From the NCBI GenBank assembly GCA_023935145.1, contig CM043698.1, positions 144,703,625-144,767,624 on the forward strand: a stretch of DNA of 64,000 bases, given 5' to 3'. The notes under the pieces are model-generated. The model did not search any database. It was not told the origin of the DNA and saw nothing but the letters and a program-made list of their open reading frames with translations. The stretch comes from Bretschneidera sinensis. Taxonomy: Eukaryota > Streptophyta > Magnoliopsida > Brassicales > Akaniaceae. Of this stretch, positions 48,360 through 60,812 are shown piece after piece. Both the position numbers and the translations under genes were made by a program. Positions within the stretch are counted from its first letter, which is position 1, and each line of letters begins with the position of its first letter.

Positions 48360-49140
48360 ACACAGCATCAACTTCTAAATGATTTTTCTTTCTAACTGGT
48401 TATGTGTTTTCATGATCACTAGACTAATATGTGATTGTTTCAATGTTTACTTTCTTTTAAAAATAAACAATTTTATTTTTTGTTTTTTCTTATTTTCTCT
48501 CATTTTTCACTTTTTTTACCAAACAAAAGATAAAAAACATCAATCATTTTATTATTTCTTCTCATTTTTCTCTCGTCCAATTTAAAGTACCGTTTGATAC
48601 ATAGATATCTATCAAAAGCATTGCAAACTAAGAAGTGATCATCAGACTGTGCAACTCAACCAGCATGACCAAAATAAGAATGCAGTGACTGATGACTTAA
48701 GTAGCAGATAAAAGGGACAAAACATTTGTTTGAAACTCGTGAGTAAAAGAAGCTCACAATTGATTTTGACTAAAAAAAAAAAGACCAATATTTGGAACCT
48801 CTCTATAACAAACAATTCACCCTTAGGAATTTTTTTTGGTAAATTGAACAGTTTTGTCACCTTCTTTGTCAATGGAGCAAAGAACAATTTATGTTTTATC
48901 ACAAAATAAACCATACGAGTCAAATGAAAAGCGAGATATGTTTGGGTACCAGTTTTTCATTTTCAATTTTTGAAAACTGTTTTCGAAAATGAAAACTGAA
49001 AACAGTTTTCTAATGTTTTATGAGGAAAACATATTTGGATAACTGTAACTCGAAAACTGTTTCCAAAAATAGAAAACGGTGAAATATTGTTTAATTCTAT
49101 TTTGAAAATTGTTTTGAAAATAAAAAACTGTTTAAATATA
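48360..49140. repeat. AT-rich stretch with a GAAAACNGTTTTC palindrome cluster
   Basis: 48945-49140 has repeated GAAAACTGTTTTC / GAAAACAGTTTTC palindromes in both orientations that could fold into hairpins. Upstream is T-rich DNA without a gene. A miniature inverted-repeat element is possible, but I could not define terminal repeats with a target duplication. Confidence 0.55.
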
Positions 49141-50662
49141 TCTTATTGTAACTGTTTTCGGCTTTGAGTTTAAATTTGAAATTTATATTAATTTTATTTC
49201 TCATATTTACTAAATATATTTTTCTAACACACACACCAAATACTTGAAAATAGTTAATATTATTCTATTTTTAAATTTTCAATATTTTTTATATACCATA
49301 GATAAAAAATGCTCAAATCCTTCTCCTCTCCATATCATGTATGTTTGTTTGTTAAATAAAGTCTCAAAAATTAAAATAATAAATACAACTCAACTTTCAC
49401 AATTTGATAAATTGTTAATAATCTAGATCATCTTTTTTCTTAATGTAACATACCTTAATGTTATTTATCAATGTTCTTTCTCATTCAAGCTTTCTCAACT
49501 TATTGAAATATTTCCGCATTCAATTACAAGTTCCATACCAACTGCGATCGCACTAGACAAAACAAGTATACTTGATCCAATAAAGAACACTGCACTTACA
49601 AGTGCAAAAGTTAAAGGTAAATCAAGGTAATTTCATTAAAAATAGATAATGTAGTCCTTACAAGTGCAGTTCAGTCATTACAAAAGAGAATTTCAATGCA
49701 CTGACCATTACAAAAAACATATTTCAGTGAGTATTACATCACCCCACTTGCCATATTATCCAACTTAAAGATTACAAGTGTTTTGACAATTGCCTACATT
49801 TTTGCACCTCACTTTGCTGACCTCTTCCTCATAGTTGATGGTCTTGCTTCACCTCTCTTTTCCTTTTACTATTTGCTCTCCCAAGTTTAATATGGATTTA
49901 TGGAGCTTATTCGTGCAGATACTGACAATTGAAAACCTAGTGCAGATAGTGACAACATAATTCTGTTTTTAGATACTCTGTTTTCAGACCTTGATCATTC
50001 AATTAATACAAAACTCCGAAAGATCATGACAGAGGAAGCATCATTTTTTTAAAGTCAATGACATGGATGATAATGAACAGATATTTTGCATGCAAGTTCT
50101 AACTTTTTTGAAACACAACATTACCTGCAGAAGGCCAGAAGCAATTTTAGTTCTGGTACATTAACTGAGCTTTACAACTGAGAGAGAGAGCATAAACAAT
50201 TAAAAGTTGATTTAGAAAGCTGCTACAAGCTGTAGATCACCCTAAATTACCACTTGCTTGGTCTACAATTATAAAAGAGCTACGAATGTTGTATTCTGAT
50301 AAATACAACATTTCTTGTGCGAAGTATATATTTTAGTAATTAATATAACATCTCTAGATCAGATAGAACTAATAAGCATGACAAGGCTTTATTAATTTGT
50401 ATGACAAGAAAAAAGAGACTTTACTAGTTAAGCTGCCTGGCACCATTAATACTATCATCTCTAGCTATTTTTCTTCTTCTTGACTTATCAAACAATCTAA
50501 TCTATTCTTGTCATCCACTTGGAGAAAGAAAGAGATGCAACAATTTCAAATTTCTTTTGCACATGTTTAATCATTGCCAACAATCCTAGATCATTTCTGC
50601 TCATTGCTTTCTGGGAGTGCCTTGCGACTCTTATTCTTCCTTTTTTTTTTAATAAAGTAAAG

Positions 50663-50717
<55 letters not shown>

Positions 50718-53339
50718 AAAAGGAACCATCTACATGCCACCCTCATTCTTCTTATAAATATGTAAAAAAAATATACATAGAAATCAATGAAAGCAATATG
50801 CAAAAAAATAGAATATATATGTTTAAGAAAATAAAAGAGAAAAACTTGAACTTTCAATCACACTAAACTGAGCCATGAACCATTCCGCAATATGGGTCTA
50901 GGAAGATTGTAAAAGAAATGTACATTTTCTTCTCTTTTACTTCATTTTCTCAGCAGTGACACAAAGAGCCTTTAATTATTAGAAGGGGAAAAAAAAAAAA
51001 GAATGCTTACTGCAACTGTAAAAGCCTTACCCTGGGTAATGTCTCCATGATATCTTTCAGTCGAGTATACGCATCACAGAGTCCAAATGAAACCAGGCCA
51101 GCACAATGAACAAAAACACCAAACATAGATAACAAATTTTAAAGAGAAGCAAATTGAGCTCTCACAAAAGGCTCAGATGAATAAAGCTTCTCTACCAGGT
51201 GTTTAGGAACTAACAAATGCTAATGTAAACTCTTTGTGACTGATCATACTCGTGGTATGTAAACTCTTTGTGATAAATTGGGCAATGATAAGCTTTTGCA
51301 CAGATCAAGAGAACAAGCATCAGACATAATCTATATACAATTAGAAAATTACAACAAAAAGGTAGAGACTACTTGATACTACTGCAAGACAACATATAAA
51401 AAAAGACACTACTGCAACACAGAAAACAGTGGCCTAAATCTTCAGGCAAGTTGATGCCTTCAAAGTGTGTTGGTTTATAAACCCAGATCAGAATGAGCAA
51501 AGCATTAAAATTTGCAAACCCAGAATCGGTATCTTAGGCATTAAAACATCAATTTTATCTTAGGCATTATGCAATAAAAGTTTGAATTGTGAATAAGAAT
51601 CATGATAGTAAAGAGTTCATTATTCTTAGCCTCTACATGCAAACCTCTAGAACTTTTCAATCTTTTACACATCATACACAAAATCTATAAATTAATGAGG
51701 ATTCATGATTATTGTACCTATATCCAAAATGCTGGTTGATTATTCTCTTTATAATGTCGTGCGCTAGTTTAGCCAAGACTTTCAACAATGGCCTCAAGAA
51801 CTTTCTCAGTATATTCTCGAAGGCAACAAATGAGCAATTCCCAGCTCTATCATTAATGCCTAGATTTGGAGGTTCTCTTAGACAGCCATCAAATGTTAAC
51901 TCTCAATCAAAAATAAAAATGCCGAATTATTTCCGCTTATAGCATTCGCATGGTATCAAAAATCTTAACCCCACTATAGCTGAGATGACAATTGCAAAAG
52001 CCAATTTCGAACTAAAAATGAGCAGAAGTGCAGCAAGTACTGATTTGACCTTGAGGATGATGATATGAATGTTAAGAGTACTCGATGTTAATAAGTTCTG
52101 TTGTCTACAAACAACATCGTTCTTGTCACTAAGAATCGGCCCCTATGTACTAATGTGTTTGTTTGCCGATAAGAGATTTCAACTCTCAAATTTCCTAAAG
52201 TCTCCTCTTTTGCTGCCACTAGTTATGCTGACCCTTCTAAAAAGTGTCTCAAATGGTATAACAAATACACCGAGTACGAAATAGAAATCACCAATCACAG
52301 TCCACACACAAGGCTGCCTCCTCTCACAATTTTCCTATTAATTCCAAAATGGAATTTATTCTTGTGATCAATACAACTGCACCCTTCCTCTTAGTTTTTC
52401 CTCCCTTTTCTTTTCCTAGACCTTATCAACAGACTCTAAGTGTGTAATAAAGAAAAGCATTGGTTTAATCCAGGCATGACCGATACAAAATTAGCCCATT
52501 GACACCACAAAGCACTCAAAACCCCAGTTTGAGGCAACGGGGCAAAAACAATCCACTTGTACAGATTATCTTGAGACCTCCCCAGCGCCTCGCCTCAATA
52601 ACATGTACAATGTTCTGTCAATTGTGGTAAAAAAATTGGCATGGCAATTCACTTTGAGGCAATACATTAAACCATAAAATTTGCGGAGAGAAGTACGCAA
52701 CCACTAAGTAACATGTATGACCATTGAACATTTTTCACAGGTTCACAGCCATCAAAATATTTCACGATTTTCACCCTCCACTAACCCCCAGGCATGTGCA
52801 CGCACACATACAAAAGGAAAAGCCTATCCTAGAATACTATCACGCCACCTGAACAGACACCAAATCTTATAATCCACTCTTGGAAGACAAAAATATGAAG
52901 GCACACACTTTATGCAACATTCATAAGCATGAAGCATGTACAGGCGCTGCCCCCAATAAAGCCAAGGGAAGTCAATTATTTTATTTGAAAAGATTAATTA
53001 TTTTTTGTAGCGCTGATTCATCAAATACCCACTAAGCAACTCCTTGTCTTCTTTATCTTACATAAACTTTAAAAATAAATAAAAAAATCTAATTTTCTTT
53101 GAAAGAATGCCCTAACCATGTTGATAGCTCAAGTGAAACATTAAGTTTGAATTGGGTGAAACCAGTCCATAACATAAATTGATAAAAGGCTTATTTTTAT
53201 AGATTGAAAACAAAGTGGGAGGACATTACCATATGCTTTTCAGTTTAGTACTTTGGAGTAATCCAACTCAAAATTGATACCTTATATGGTGAACATAAGT
53301 GTAACTTATATGAGAGACAAATGAGGAATATGTTAACAG
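49141..53339. other. Gene-poor region with possible exon scraps
   Basis: A minus-strand stretch near 51025-51125 reads FGVFVHCAGLVSFGLCDAY and ends at a good donor (CCCAGG/GTAAGG). Another near 51720-51905 is open for about 60 codons (SFVAFENILRKFLRPLLK). I cannot name either. The remainder holds no supportable gene. Confidence 0.3.
50666..50714. repeat. (TA)n microsatellite
   Basis: About 24 TA repeats follow a T tract. The tyrosine/isoleucine frames crossing it on both strands are artefacts. Confidence 0.95.
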
Positions 53340-54017
53340 GAAAATACAGACGAGCACCCCCAAAGCAGCTATGGCTGCACACTTTTTATACATGCATTCT
53401 ACTGTTGAGTAGTAAAAGTTTGAGAACATGATGAGTTGGTGACAATGTCATTAGTAACCAACAAAATAAGGATTCTCACCTCACCATCGCCATGCAATAT
53501 AGCATTTGCAGCAAATGCTCTGAACATAAAGCATCAACAGGTTGTTTCTCCCTACTATTAACCCCAAAAAAACAAAGATGTAATGCAATCAAATTCAAAT
53601 AATTCTAAAAGCCTTAATATATATTTATCAATAAAAAAACCTTCAAATGAAAATTGGGCCATATGATACCTGATGAAACCATCATTTTGCTGAATTTCAA
53701 TGATCGAAGCAGTGATATCAACTGCAGCTGGTATACATCCTCTGCTTCACCATGTTGATATCTAAAAACAGAAAAAGAAAGAATTAAAAAAGGAAAAAGA
53801 AATAAATATAAAATGTACAGTATGGTTACTTGGGAAAAGATATAAAACAAGAAGCAACAATGAAATTTAAATCTACTTATAAAAAAAAAAAACAACAAAA
53901 ATTAAATCTATCAGAAATTTGAATATGAATTTTCACTATTTGGCACCTGAACCCCAAATATATACATTAATCTAATAGAATCATATGAGTATCTGAGTTC
54001 AGTTTTTCATTGTTTAG

Positions 54018-54561
54018 TGTTAAGGAAATAGACCACTCCATTTTTTGTCAAAAATGGAGGTGTCTAACTTAGGCAAATTGTCAACAATGGAGGAAGTAGG
54101 CCACCGACTATTTTTGGTCAACAATGGAGATGCCTAACTTCTTGCCTAATTTTTGCCTAACTTCCACCAACCCATGTTAAGCCTATATAAACCCCATTTG
54201 CTCTCATTTTGAAATGTAATCACAAAATCAAGAGAAGTGTATTAGAGAGTGTGAGAGTTACTACTTAGAGAGGAAAATTTGTTCCTTCTTTGTAAGTAAT
54301 ATTTTTCCGATTTTGTGAGAGAGTTGTTTTTCCTATTACAATAGAGATTAGACAATTGTTATCTCATTGTAATTAGAGAGAAGGTGTAGTAATCCCTATT
54401 TTACAATAGTAAAATCCTCCTACACTTGCCCGTGGTTTTTACCCCAATTTGTTCAGGGTTTTTCCACGTAAAATATTTGTGTCTTGTTTATCTTCATTTT
54501 TCTCATTTCGCTTTAGTTGTGTGTTAGCTTCGACCCAGTAATCCTTTTTTTTTTCTTAACA
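54018..54561 (+). repeat. Copia 5' LTR
   Basis: It begins TGTTAAGG and ends CTTAACA. TATA-like CTATATAAAC lies at about 54183-54191. The inverted short repeats GTCAAAAATGG and GTCAACAATGG recur in U3. Confidence 0.95.
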
Positions 54562-54562
54562 G

Positions 54563-54574
54563 TGGTATCAGAGC
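54563..54574 (+). promoter_or_regulatory. Primer binding site, tRNA-iMet type
   Basis: TGGTATCAGAGC lies 1-2 bp after the 5' LTR. Confidence 0.93.
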
Positions 54575-54613
54575 TATTGGTTGAGGGGTGTGAAGCAGAT
54601 CGTTGTGAACGAA

Positions 54614-57600
54614 ATGTCAACTACAACAAAGTTTGATGTTGAGAAGTTTAACGGGAGTAATTTCTCGTTACGGAAAATGAAGATTAAGGCAATTTTGAGA
54701 AAAGACAATTGTTTGGCAGCAATTGAAGAAAGACCCGCAGAGATCACTGATGACAGCAAGTGGAACGAGATGGACGGCATCGCAATTGCCGATCTGCACT
54801 TAGCACTAGCCGATGGAGTGTTATCTAGTGTGGCGGAAAAGAAGACTGCAAAGGAGATTTGGGATACTCTAATAAGACTGTACGAGGCCAAGTCACTACA
54901 CAATAAGATCTTCTTAAAGAGAAGACTTTACACTCTTCGAATGACGAAATCCACGTCGGTGACCGACCACATTAACATTTTAAATACTTTATTTTCACAA
55001 CTTACATCGATGGGTTACACAATAAAGGCATCTGAACGTGCGGAGCTTCTACTACAAAGTCTACCTGACTCGTATGATCAACTCATCATCAACTTGATGA
55101 ACAACATCCTCACGGACTATCTAGCCTTCGATGAAATTGCAGCTGCTGTTTTGGAAGAAGAAACAAGGCGCAAAAACAAGGAAGACAGACATGCAAGTTC
55201 ACAGCAAGCGGAAGCTTTGACGATGACGAGAGGAAGATCAACAGAACGTGGCCCCAGTGGGAGTCAGAATCATGGTAGATCAAAATCAAAAAGTAAGAAG
55301 AATTTCAAGTGCTACAACTGTGACAAGAAAGGGCATGTCAAGAAAGATTGTTGGTACACAAAGAAGAGTGGAGTCCCTGAGTCATCAAATGCTCAAGGGA
55401 ATGTAGCAAGTGCCTCAGATGATGGTGAAGTTCTATATAGCGAGGCAACAACGGTAGTTGGAGGCAGAAAGCAGTTCGCTGACGTCTGGTTACTAGACTC
55501 AGGAGCAACATGGCACATGACATCTCGGAGAGAATGGTTCCACAAATATGAACCAATCTCAAGAGGTTCTGTACACATGGGTGATGATCATGCTTTGGAG
55601 ATCGCTGGTATTGGTACTATCAAGATAAAGATGTTTGATGGTACGGTTCGCACTATTCAGGAGGTACGACATGTAAATGGTCTGCAAAAGAATCTATTGT
55701 CTTTGGGACAAATAGATAGTCTTGGATGCAAGACCCATGTTGAAAATGGGATCATGAAGATTGTCAAAGGTGCGCTTGTGGTTATGAAGGCAGAAAAGAT
55801 CGATGCGAATCTATTCATGCTTAAAGGAGAAACACTACAGGAAGCTGATGCGTGTGTCGCGCCAACCAGCAAGGGAGAAGAGTCGACGATGATGTGGCAT
55901 CTCAAACTAGGCCATATTTCGGAACGAGGTTTGAAGATTCTCTCCGATAGAAAGCTGCTTCCAGGGCTCAAATCGGTAAATCTACCTTTCTGTGAGCATT
56001 GTGTTACAAGTAAGCAGCATAGATTGAAGTTTAGCAGATTTGATGCTAGGAGTAAATGTATTCTAGACTTGATTCATTCTGATGTATGGGAGTCACCAGA
56101 AATGTCCCTAGGAGGAGCAAAGTACTTTGTGTCTTTCATTGATGATTACTCCAGGAGATGTTGGGTGTATCCAATCAAGAAGAAGTCAAATGTATTTCCG
56201 GTATTCAAAAACTTCAAAGCGCGGGTGGAACTTGAATCTAGGAAAAAGATCAAGTGTTTAAGGACAGATAATGGAAGAGAGTACACAGACGGCGAGTTTT
56301 TTGCTCTTTGTAAGCGGGAAGGTGTCAAACGACAGTTCACAATCACATACACGCCTCAACAAAATGGAGTGGCAGAGCGGATGAATAGAACTCTTACAGA
56401 AAGGATGAGAGCTATGTTGAGAACTGCAGGTCAACCCAACTCTTTTTGGGCAGAAGCAGTCAAAACCGCCTGTTATGTGATAAATCGATCGCCATCAACA
56501 GCAATTAATTTAAAGACGCCGATGGAGATGTGGACTGGTAAGCCAGCAGACTACTCTACTTTACATTCTTTTGGATGTCCTGCGTATGTGATGTACAATG
56601 CCCAAGAAAGAACGAAGTTGGATCCGAAATCTAGGAGGTGTATATTCTTGGGGTATGCTGACGGAATAAAGGGGTATCGCCTATGGGATCCCACTACCCG
56701 CAAGGTTGTTGTCAGCAAGGATGTGATCTTTGCAGAAGATCAACTACTACAAAAAGATGAAGACGATAGCACGTCAAAAGAGGTTTCAGAGACTACAACA
56801 ATACAGGTGGAAAATAATCCGGTACAAGAAACTCCAGTTTCTACTGAAGCAGCACCAGAGCACAAGGTACAAGAACCAGTCGAGTCCGAAACTCCAGAAG
56901 CTCGTCGGTCAACTCGTGAGAGAAGGCCGCCAGCTTGGCATTCAGAGTTTGTCACTGAGAGCAATGTTGCATACTGTCTTTTAACAGAGGATGGAGAGCC
57001 CTCAACTTTCCAAGAAGCTACAAGTAGCTCAGATGTGTCTTTGTGGATGGCAGCAATGCAGGAAGAAATTGAAGCTCTACACAAGAACAAGACTTGGGAA
57101 CTAGTACCATTGCCACATAGGAGAAAAGCCGTAGGTAACAAATGGGTCTACAAGATCAAGCGGGATAGCAATGATCAAGTGGAACGGTTTCGTGCAAGAC
57201 TGGTGGTAAAGGGAATCGCTCAGAAAGAAGGTATTGATTTCAATGAGATATTTTCCCCGGTGGTTCGGCTTACAACAATCAGAGTAGTCCTGGCTATGTG
57301 TGCTACGTTTGACTTACATCTGGAGCAGTTGGATGTGAAAACTGCATTTCTTCATGGAGAACTTGAAGAAGAAATATATATGCTCTAACCAGAAGGTTTT
57401 GCTAAAACAGGAAAGGAGAACTTGGTTTGCAGGTTGAACAAATCTCTATACGGTCTTAAACAGGCGCCGAGGTGTTGGTACAAGAGATTTGATTCCTTCA
57501 TTATTAGCCTTGGATACAACAGACTCAGTTCAGACCATTGTCCGTACTTCAAAAGGTTTGATGGTGATAATGATTTCATTATCTTGTTGTTGTATGTGGA

Positions 57601-58558
57601 TGACATGTTGGTAGCAGGCCCCAACAGAGATCAAATCCAAAAATTGAAGGCACAGTTGGCTAGGGAGTTTGATATGAAGGACTTGGGACCAGCAAACAAG
57701 ATTCTAGGGATGTAGATTCACCGAGACAGAAATAACAAGAACATTTGGCTTTCCCAGAAGAACTACTTCAACAAGATCTTGCAATGTTTCAACATGCAAG
57801 ATAGTAAGCCAATTTCTACCCCACTTCCTATTAATTTCAAGTTATCCTCAAGTATGTGTCCTAGCAATGAAGAAGAGAGGAGGGAGATGTCTCGAGTACC
57901 GTATGCATCAGTAGTGGGAAGTTTAATGTTTGCTATGATTTGTACAAGACCAGACATTGCACAAGCAGTGGAAGTGGTTAGTCGATTTATGGCGAATCCT
58001 GATGGAGAGCATTGGAATACTGTGAAGAGGGTTTTGAGGTACATCAGAGGAACCTCAGATGCTGCATTATGTTACGGAGGATCAGATTTTACTATCAGAG
58101 GCTATGTTGATTCAGATTTTGCAGGGGATCTCAATAAAAGCAAATCTACTACAGGTTATGTGTTTACACTTGCAGGAGGAGCTGTAAGCTGGGTTTCTAA
58201 ACTGCAGACGGTTGTGGCTCTATCTACAACGGAAGCAGAATACATGGCAGCTACACAAGCTTGCAAGGAAGCAGTTTGGATACAAAGGTTATTGGAAGAG
58301 CTCGGGCACAAGCAGGAGAAGATTATTCTGTTTTGTGACAGTCAGAGTGCCTTGCACATTGCAAGGAATCCAGCTTTTCATTCACGGACAAAGCACATAA
58401 GGGTTCAGTATCACTTCGTTCGAGAAGTAGTGGAAGAAGGTAGTGTGGATATGCAGAAGATTCACACCGACGAGAACCTAGCAGATGTTATGACCAAGCC
58501 AATCAACACTGACAAGTTTAAATGGTGTAGATCCTCATGTGGTCTAGCGGAAACGTAA
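54614..58558 (+). pseudogene. Copia gag-pol polyprotein with two nonsense codons
   Basis: One frame of about 1314 codons starts at ATG 54614; the upstream in-frame TTG is not needed. In order it carries: gag; a CX2CX4HX4C knuckle (CYNCDKKGHVKKDC, about residue 232); protease DSGATWHM (about 294); the integrase zinc region and DDE core (HSDVW about 488, RTDNG about 549, GVAERMNR about 586); RT (QLDVKTAFLHGE about 905, YVDDM about 994); and RNase H (DSDFAGD about 1164, DSQSAL about 1242). TAA at 57386-57388 stands before PEGF, and TAG at 57713-57715 stands in ILGM-stop-IHRD. Copia proteins normally have Gln at both places, so both are likely C-to-T changes. Otherwise the frame is intact. It is silenced or dead, with gag, protease and integrase still intact. 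Confidence 0.94.
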
Positions 58559-58651
58559 GCAAGCATGGATTTGGCAAGTGAGGAAGGATGGAAGGATTAT
58601 GAAAGATCTGTTGCATAGATCGAGGTGTGAAGACAGATTGAAATCAGTCTT

Positions 58652-58663
58652 CAAGTGGGAGAT
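58652..58663 (+). promoter_or_regulatory. Polypurine tract
   Basis: The purine-rich AAGTGGGAGAT directly precedes the 3' LTR. Confidence 0.8.
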
Positions 58664-59206
58664 TGTTAAGGAAATAAACCACTCCATTTTTTGTCAAAAA
58701 TGGAGGTGTCTAACTTAGGAAAATTGTCAACAATGGAGGAAGTAGGCCACCAACTATTTTTGGTTAACAATGGAGATGCCTAACTTCTTGCCTAATTTTT
58801 GCCTAACTTCCACCAACCCATGTTAAGCCTATATAAACCCCATTTGCTCTTATTTTGAAATGCAATCACAAAATCAAGAGAAGTGTATTAGAGAGTGTGA
58901 GAGTTACTACTTAGAGAGGAAAATTTGTTCCTTCTTTGTAAGTAATATTTTTCCGATTTTGTGAGAGAGTTGTTTCTCCTATTACAATAGAGATTAGACA
59001 ATTGTTATCTCATTGTAATCAGAGAGAAGGTGTAGTAATCCCTATTTTACAATAGTGAAATCCTCCTACACTTGCCCGTGGTTTTTACCCCAACTTGTTC
59101 GGGGTTTTTCCACGTAAAATATTTGTGTCTTGTTTATCTTCATTTTTCTCATTTCGCTTTAGTTGTGTGTTAGCTTCGACCCAGTAATCCTTTTTTTTTC
59201 CTAACA
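58664..59206 (+). repeat. Copia 3' LTR
   Basis: It begins TGTTAAGG and ends CCTAACA. It is nearly identical to the 5' LTR, with the TATA region at about 58830-58836. Confidence 0.95.
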
Positions 59207-59509
59207 TTTAGCGACAGAAGCAGCAAAAGTTTGGGATTTTATTCAAAGTATGGGATTGTCCTGTGCTTTCTTAGCAACCAAACGCGAGATAAGTATTTGA
59301 TAAGAAATTTTTTCATATTCTAACTAATGTACAATGAGTCTGACTCTTTCGAGAGCAGATGCGACCTAAACTGCAGAAGAAGAGAAGAGAGATTCTCTGA
59401 TGAACTCCCATTCGTCCCATGTCAACCATGGCACCAGTTTGTAGCCGTGGGATGATGATGGTTGCTCCATATCATCAACGGCTATAATTTCCTCTTTGTA
59501 CCCTACCAT

Positions 59510-59698
59510 TGAACCACTACTCCTGAATAAAGCTGTGTAGCTCAAATAAAGCAAAATCTAAACTCCTTTAGGATTTGGGAGTGACGATGCCAGGTCTTAT
59601 CAGAGAGGAGGACGAACGAATCATGGCCGTGAGAGAGAGGGAAGAAGGATAGAGACGGCGGCAGAGAGGAGAAAGAAGGGAGAGAGACGGCGGCAGAG
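59510..59698. other. LAS1 upstream region with a purine-rich repeat
   Basis: The motif AGAGACGGCGGCAGAG occurs twice, about 34 bp apart (59650-59700), in a GA-rich stretch. It abuts the left edge of block D. It is probably 5' leader or promoter sequence. Confidence 0.45.
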
Positions 59699-60095
59699 TG
59701 TTTTCAAACCGTATTGTCTCGGGACGCATCGCAACTACGTTTGTCAGATCATAACCCTCTCAATCCTTTCAAATTGGAAGGATTTGAGAATAGAAAATGA
59801 TAATATTATTTTACACATTTATCTTTAGTTAATCCCTCAAAATAGCATTATGAAAGATATAATGGTAAAAATAACACTATTTGCATTTTCTTTACTCTCA
59901 TTTTTCTAATTTACTAAACAAAATGGAAAAAAAAAAACTATTTCCTTTTCTTTTAGTTTTTCATCGTCATGAATATTTTTCTATCATTTTATTTTTTTCA
60001 TCCTTTCACTTTTCTTCCTCTCACTCTCCTCTCGAAAATAGTCTAATGAATTTCCAGCAAACTTTCTAATTTGCTTGTATGTCTGTGCATCATTT

Positions 60096-60812
60096 CTAAT
60101 AGCTTTCTACATCACAACTATCAAAAAGAAAGCTAACATAATCAATCAAAACAAGAAAAGACAGAATAATGCAACAAAAAAGAAAGATGGATACCCCATT
60201 AAGGGGCTTAAAAAACTGCATTTCCTGCCTTCTCGTCACAGGACTGTTACTACCCATGAAATGGTATGGAGTCTGGAAAGGATAAGCAAACAAACTTGTG
60301 TCCTCGCTCCCAAATATCCTCGCATAGACCATCTCTCCAAACATCCCAATCGTTGGATTGAAGAAACTTTCCATTGCTGAACCACCAAGACTAGTTGATG
60401 TCATCGCTGGGTAACCTCCATGAGGATGAGGGAAGTATTGATGGTGATGAAATGATTGAGATTGCGGATGGGAAATAATCTGATGAAGTCGCTCGCTTGG
60501 ACGCAAATTAGATGCTGAAGTAGAAGTAATCAAATTGTTCAAACCAAAAGGATGGGGTCTACAGGGTATGATCATACCCAAGTCATATTTCTTGGATTCA
60601 AATTCAGAAGAAGACATGCCACGGCCGTACAGGGGAACCAGTGAAGTGATGGCAATGTTAGCCTTGCACACAGGACAGTTCTGCTGCTGCTGGTCAGCAT
60701 CGGTAGAGGTTTGGACATGCAGCCACTTATAAATGCATGGCCAGCAGTATAGGTGACCACAGAGGGTGACAACAGGATCTTGTGCTGATTCTAAGCAAAT
60801 GTTGCATTCCAA
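60096..60812 (-). CDS. RMA-like RING membrane-anchor E3 ubiquitin ligase, copy D
   Basis: The 238-codon frame has a complete C3HC4 RING: Cys3, Cys6, Cys18, His20, Cys23, Cys26, Cys46 and Cys49. After it come the RMA-typical LVPLYGRG segment, a Ser/His/Pro-rich middle, and a hydrophobic C-terminal anchor (about residues 208-230, VSIFLFCCIILSFLV). RMA proteins ubiquitinate membrane clients at the ER. The usual N-terminal residues (MEQIF to KQKW in copy A) are out of frame here. A single T is missing near 60862, so only the ATG at 60812, three codons before the first RING cysteine, gives this protein. An upstream ATG in the same leader opens an overlapping frame. The protein could fold as a RING ligase, but its translation may be weak; it may be an early pseudogene. 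Confidence 0.72.
   Translation of the reverse strand: MECNICLESAQDPVVTLCGHLYCWPCIYKWLHVQTSTDADQQQQNCPVCKANIAITSLVPLYGRGMSSSEFESKKYDLGMIIPCRPHPFGLNNLITSTSASNLRPSERLHQIISHPQSQSFHHHQYFPHPHGGYPAMTSTSLGGSAMESFFNPTIGMFGEMVYARIFGSEDTSLFAYPFQTPYHFMGSNSPVTRRQEMQFFKPLNGVSIFLFCCIILSFLVLIDYVSFLFDSCDVESY

Larger units (their letters stand above)
54018..59206 (+). mobile_element. Complete Ty1-copia element, Tork/TNT1-like
   Basis: It has two LTRs of 544 and 543 bp, a PBS, one gag-pol frame and a PPT, and is flanked on both sides by TTTAG (54013-54017, 59207-59211). The LTRs differ at about a dozen positions by eye, nearly all transitions, so the insertion is fairly young. It sits in LAS1 intron 1 in antisense orientation to that gene. 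Confidence 0.96.
53340..59509 (-). pseudogene. LAS1: LAS1-like pre-rRNA processing gene, broken and split by a copia element
   Basis: LAS1 is the nuclease subunit that cuts ITS2 in ribosome biogenesis. Exon 1 (about 59345-59509) reads GYKLVPWLTWDEWEFIRESL, then FSSSAV, TAG, VASALER. Exon 2 (53670-53761) joins in frame as ISTW, TGA, SRGCIPAAVDITASIIEIQQ. Exon 3 (53479-53551) joins in frame as REKQPVDALCSEHLLQMLYC. A degraded fourth piece near 53345-53405 reads AAIAALGV. The exons match the conserved N-terminal Las1 domain (W-DEW, RGCLP-TASI-EIQQ, EQLLAMLYCMA). Both stops fit C-to-T changes in CAG and CGA codons. Intron 1 contains the complete copia element. Later exons were not found, so the C-terminal part is lost or too decayed. 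Confidence 0.83.

Noticed and set aside
56740..57141. 133-codon minus-strand frame within the copia element
   Set aside because: Shadow of the gag-pol frame, without independent features.
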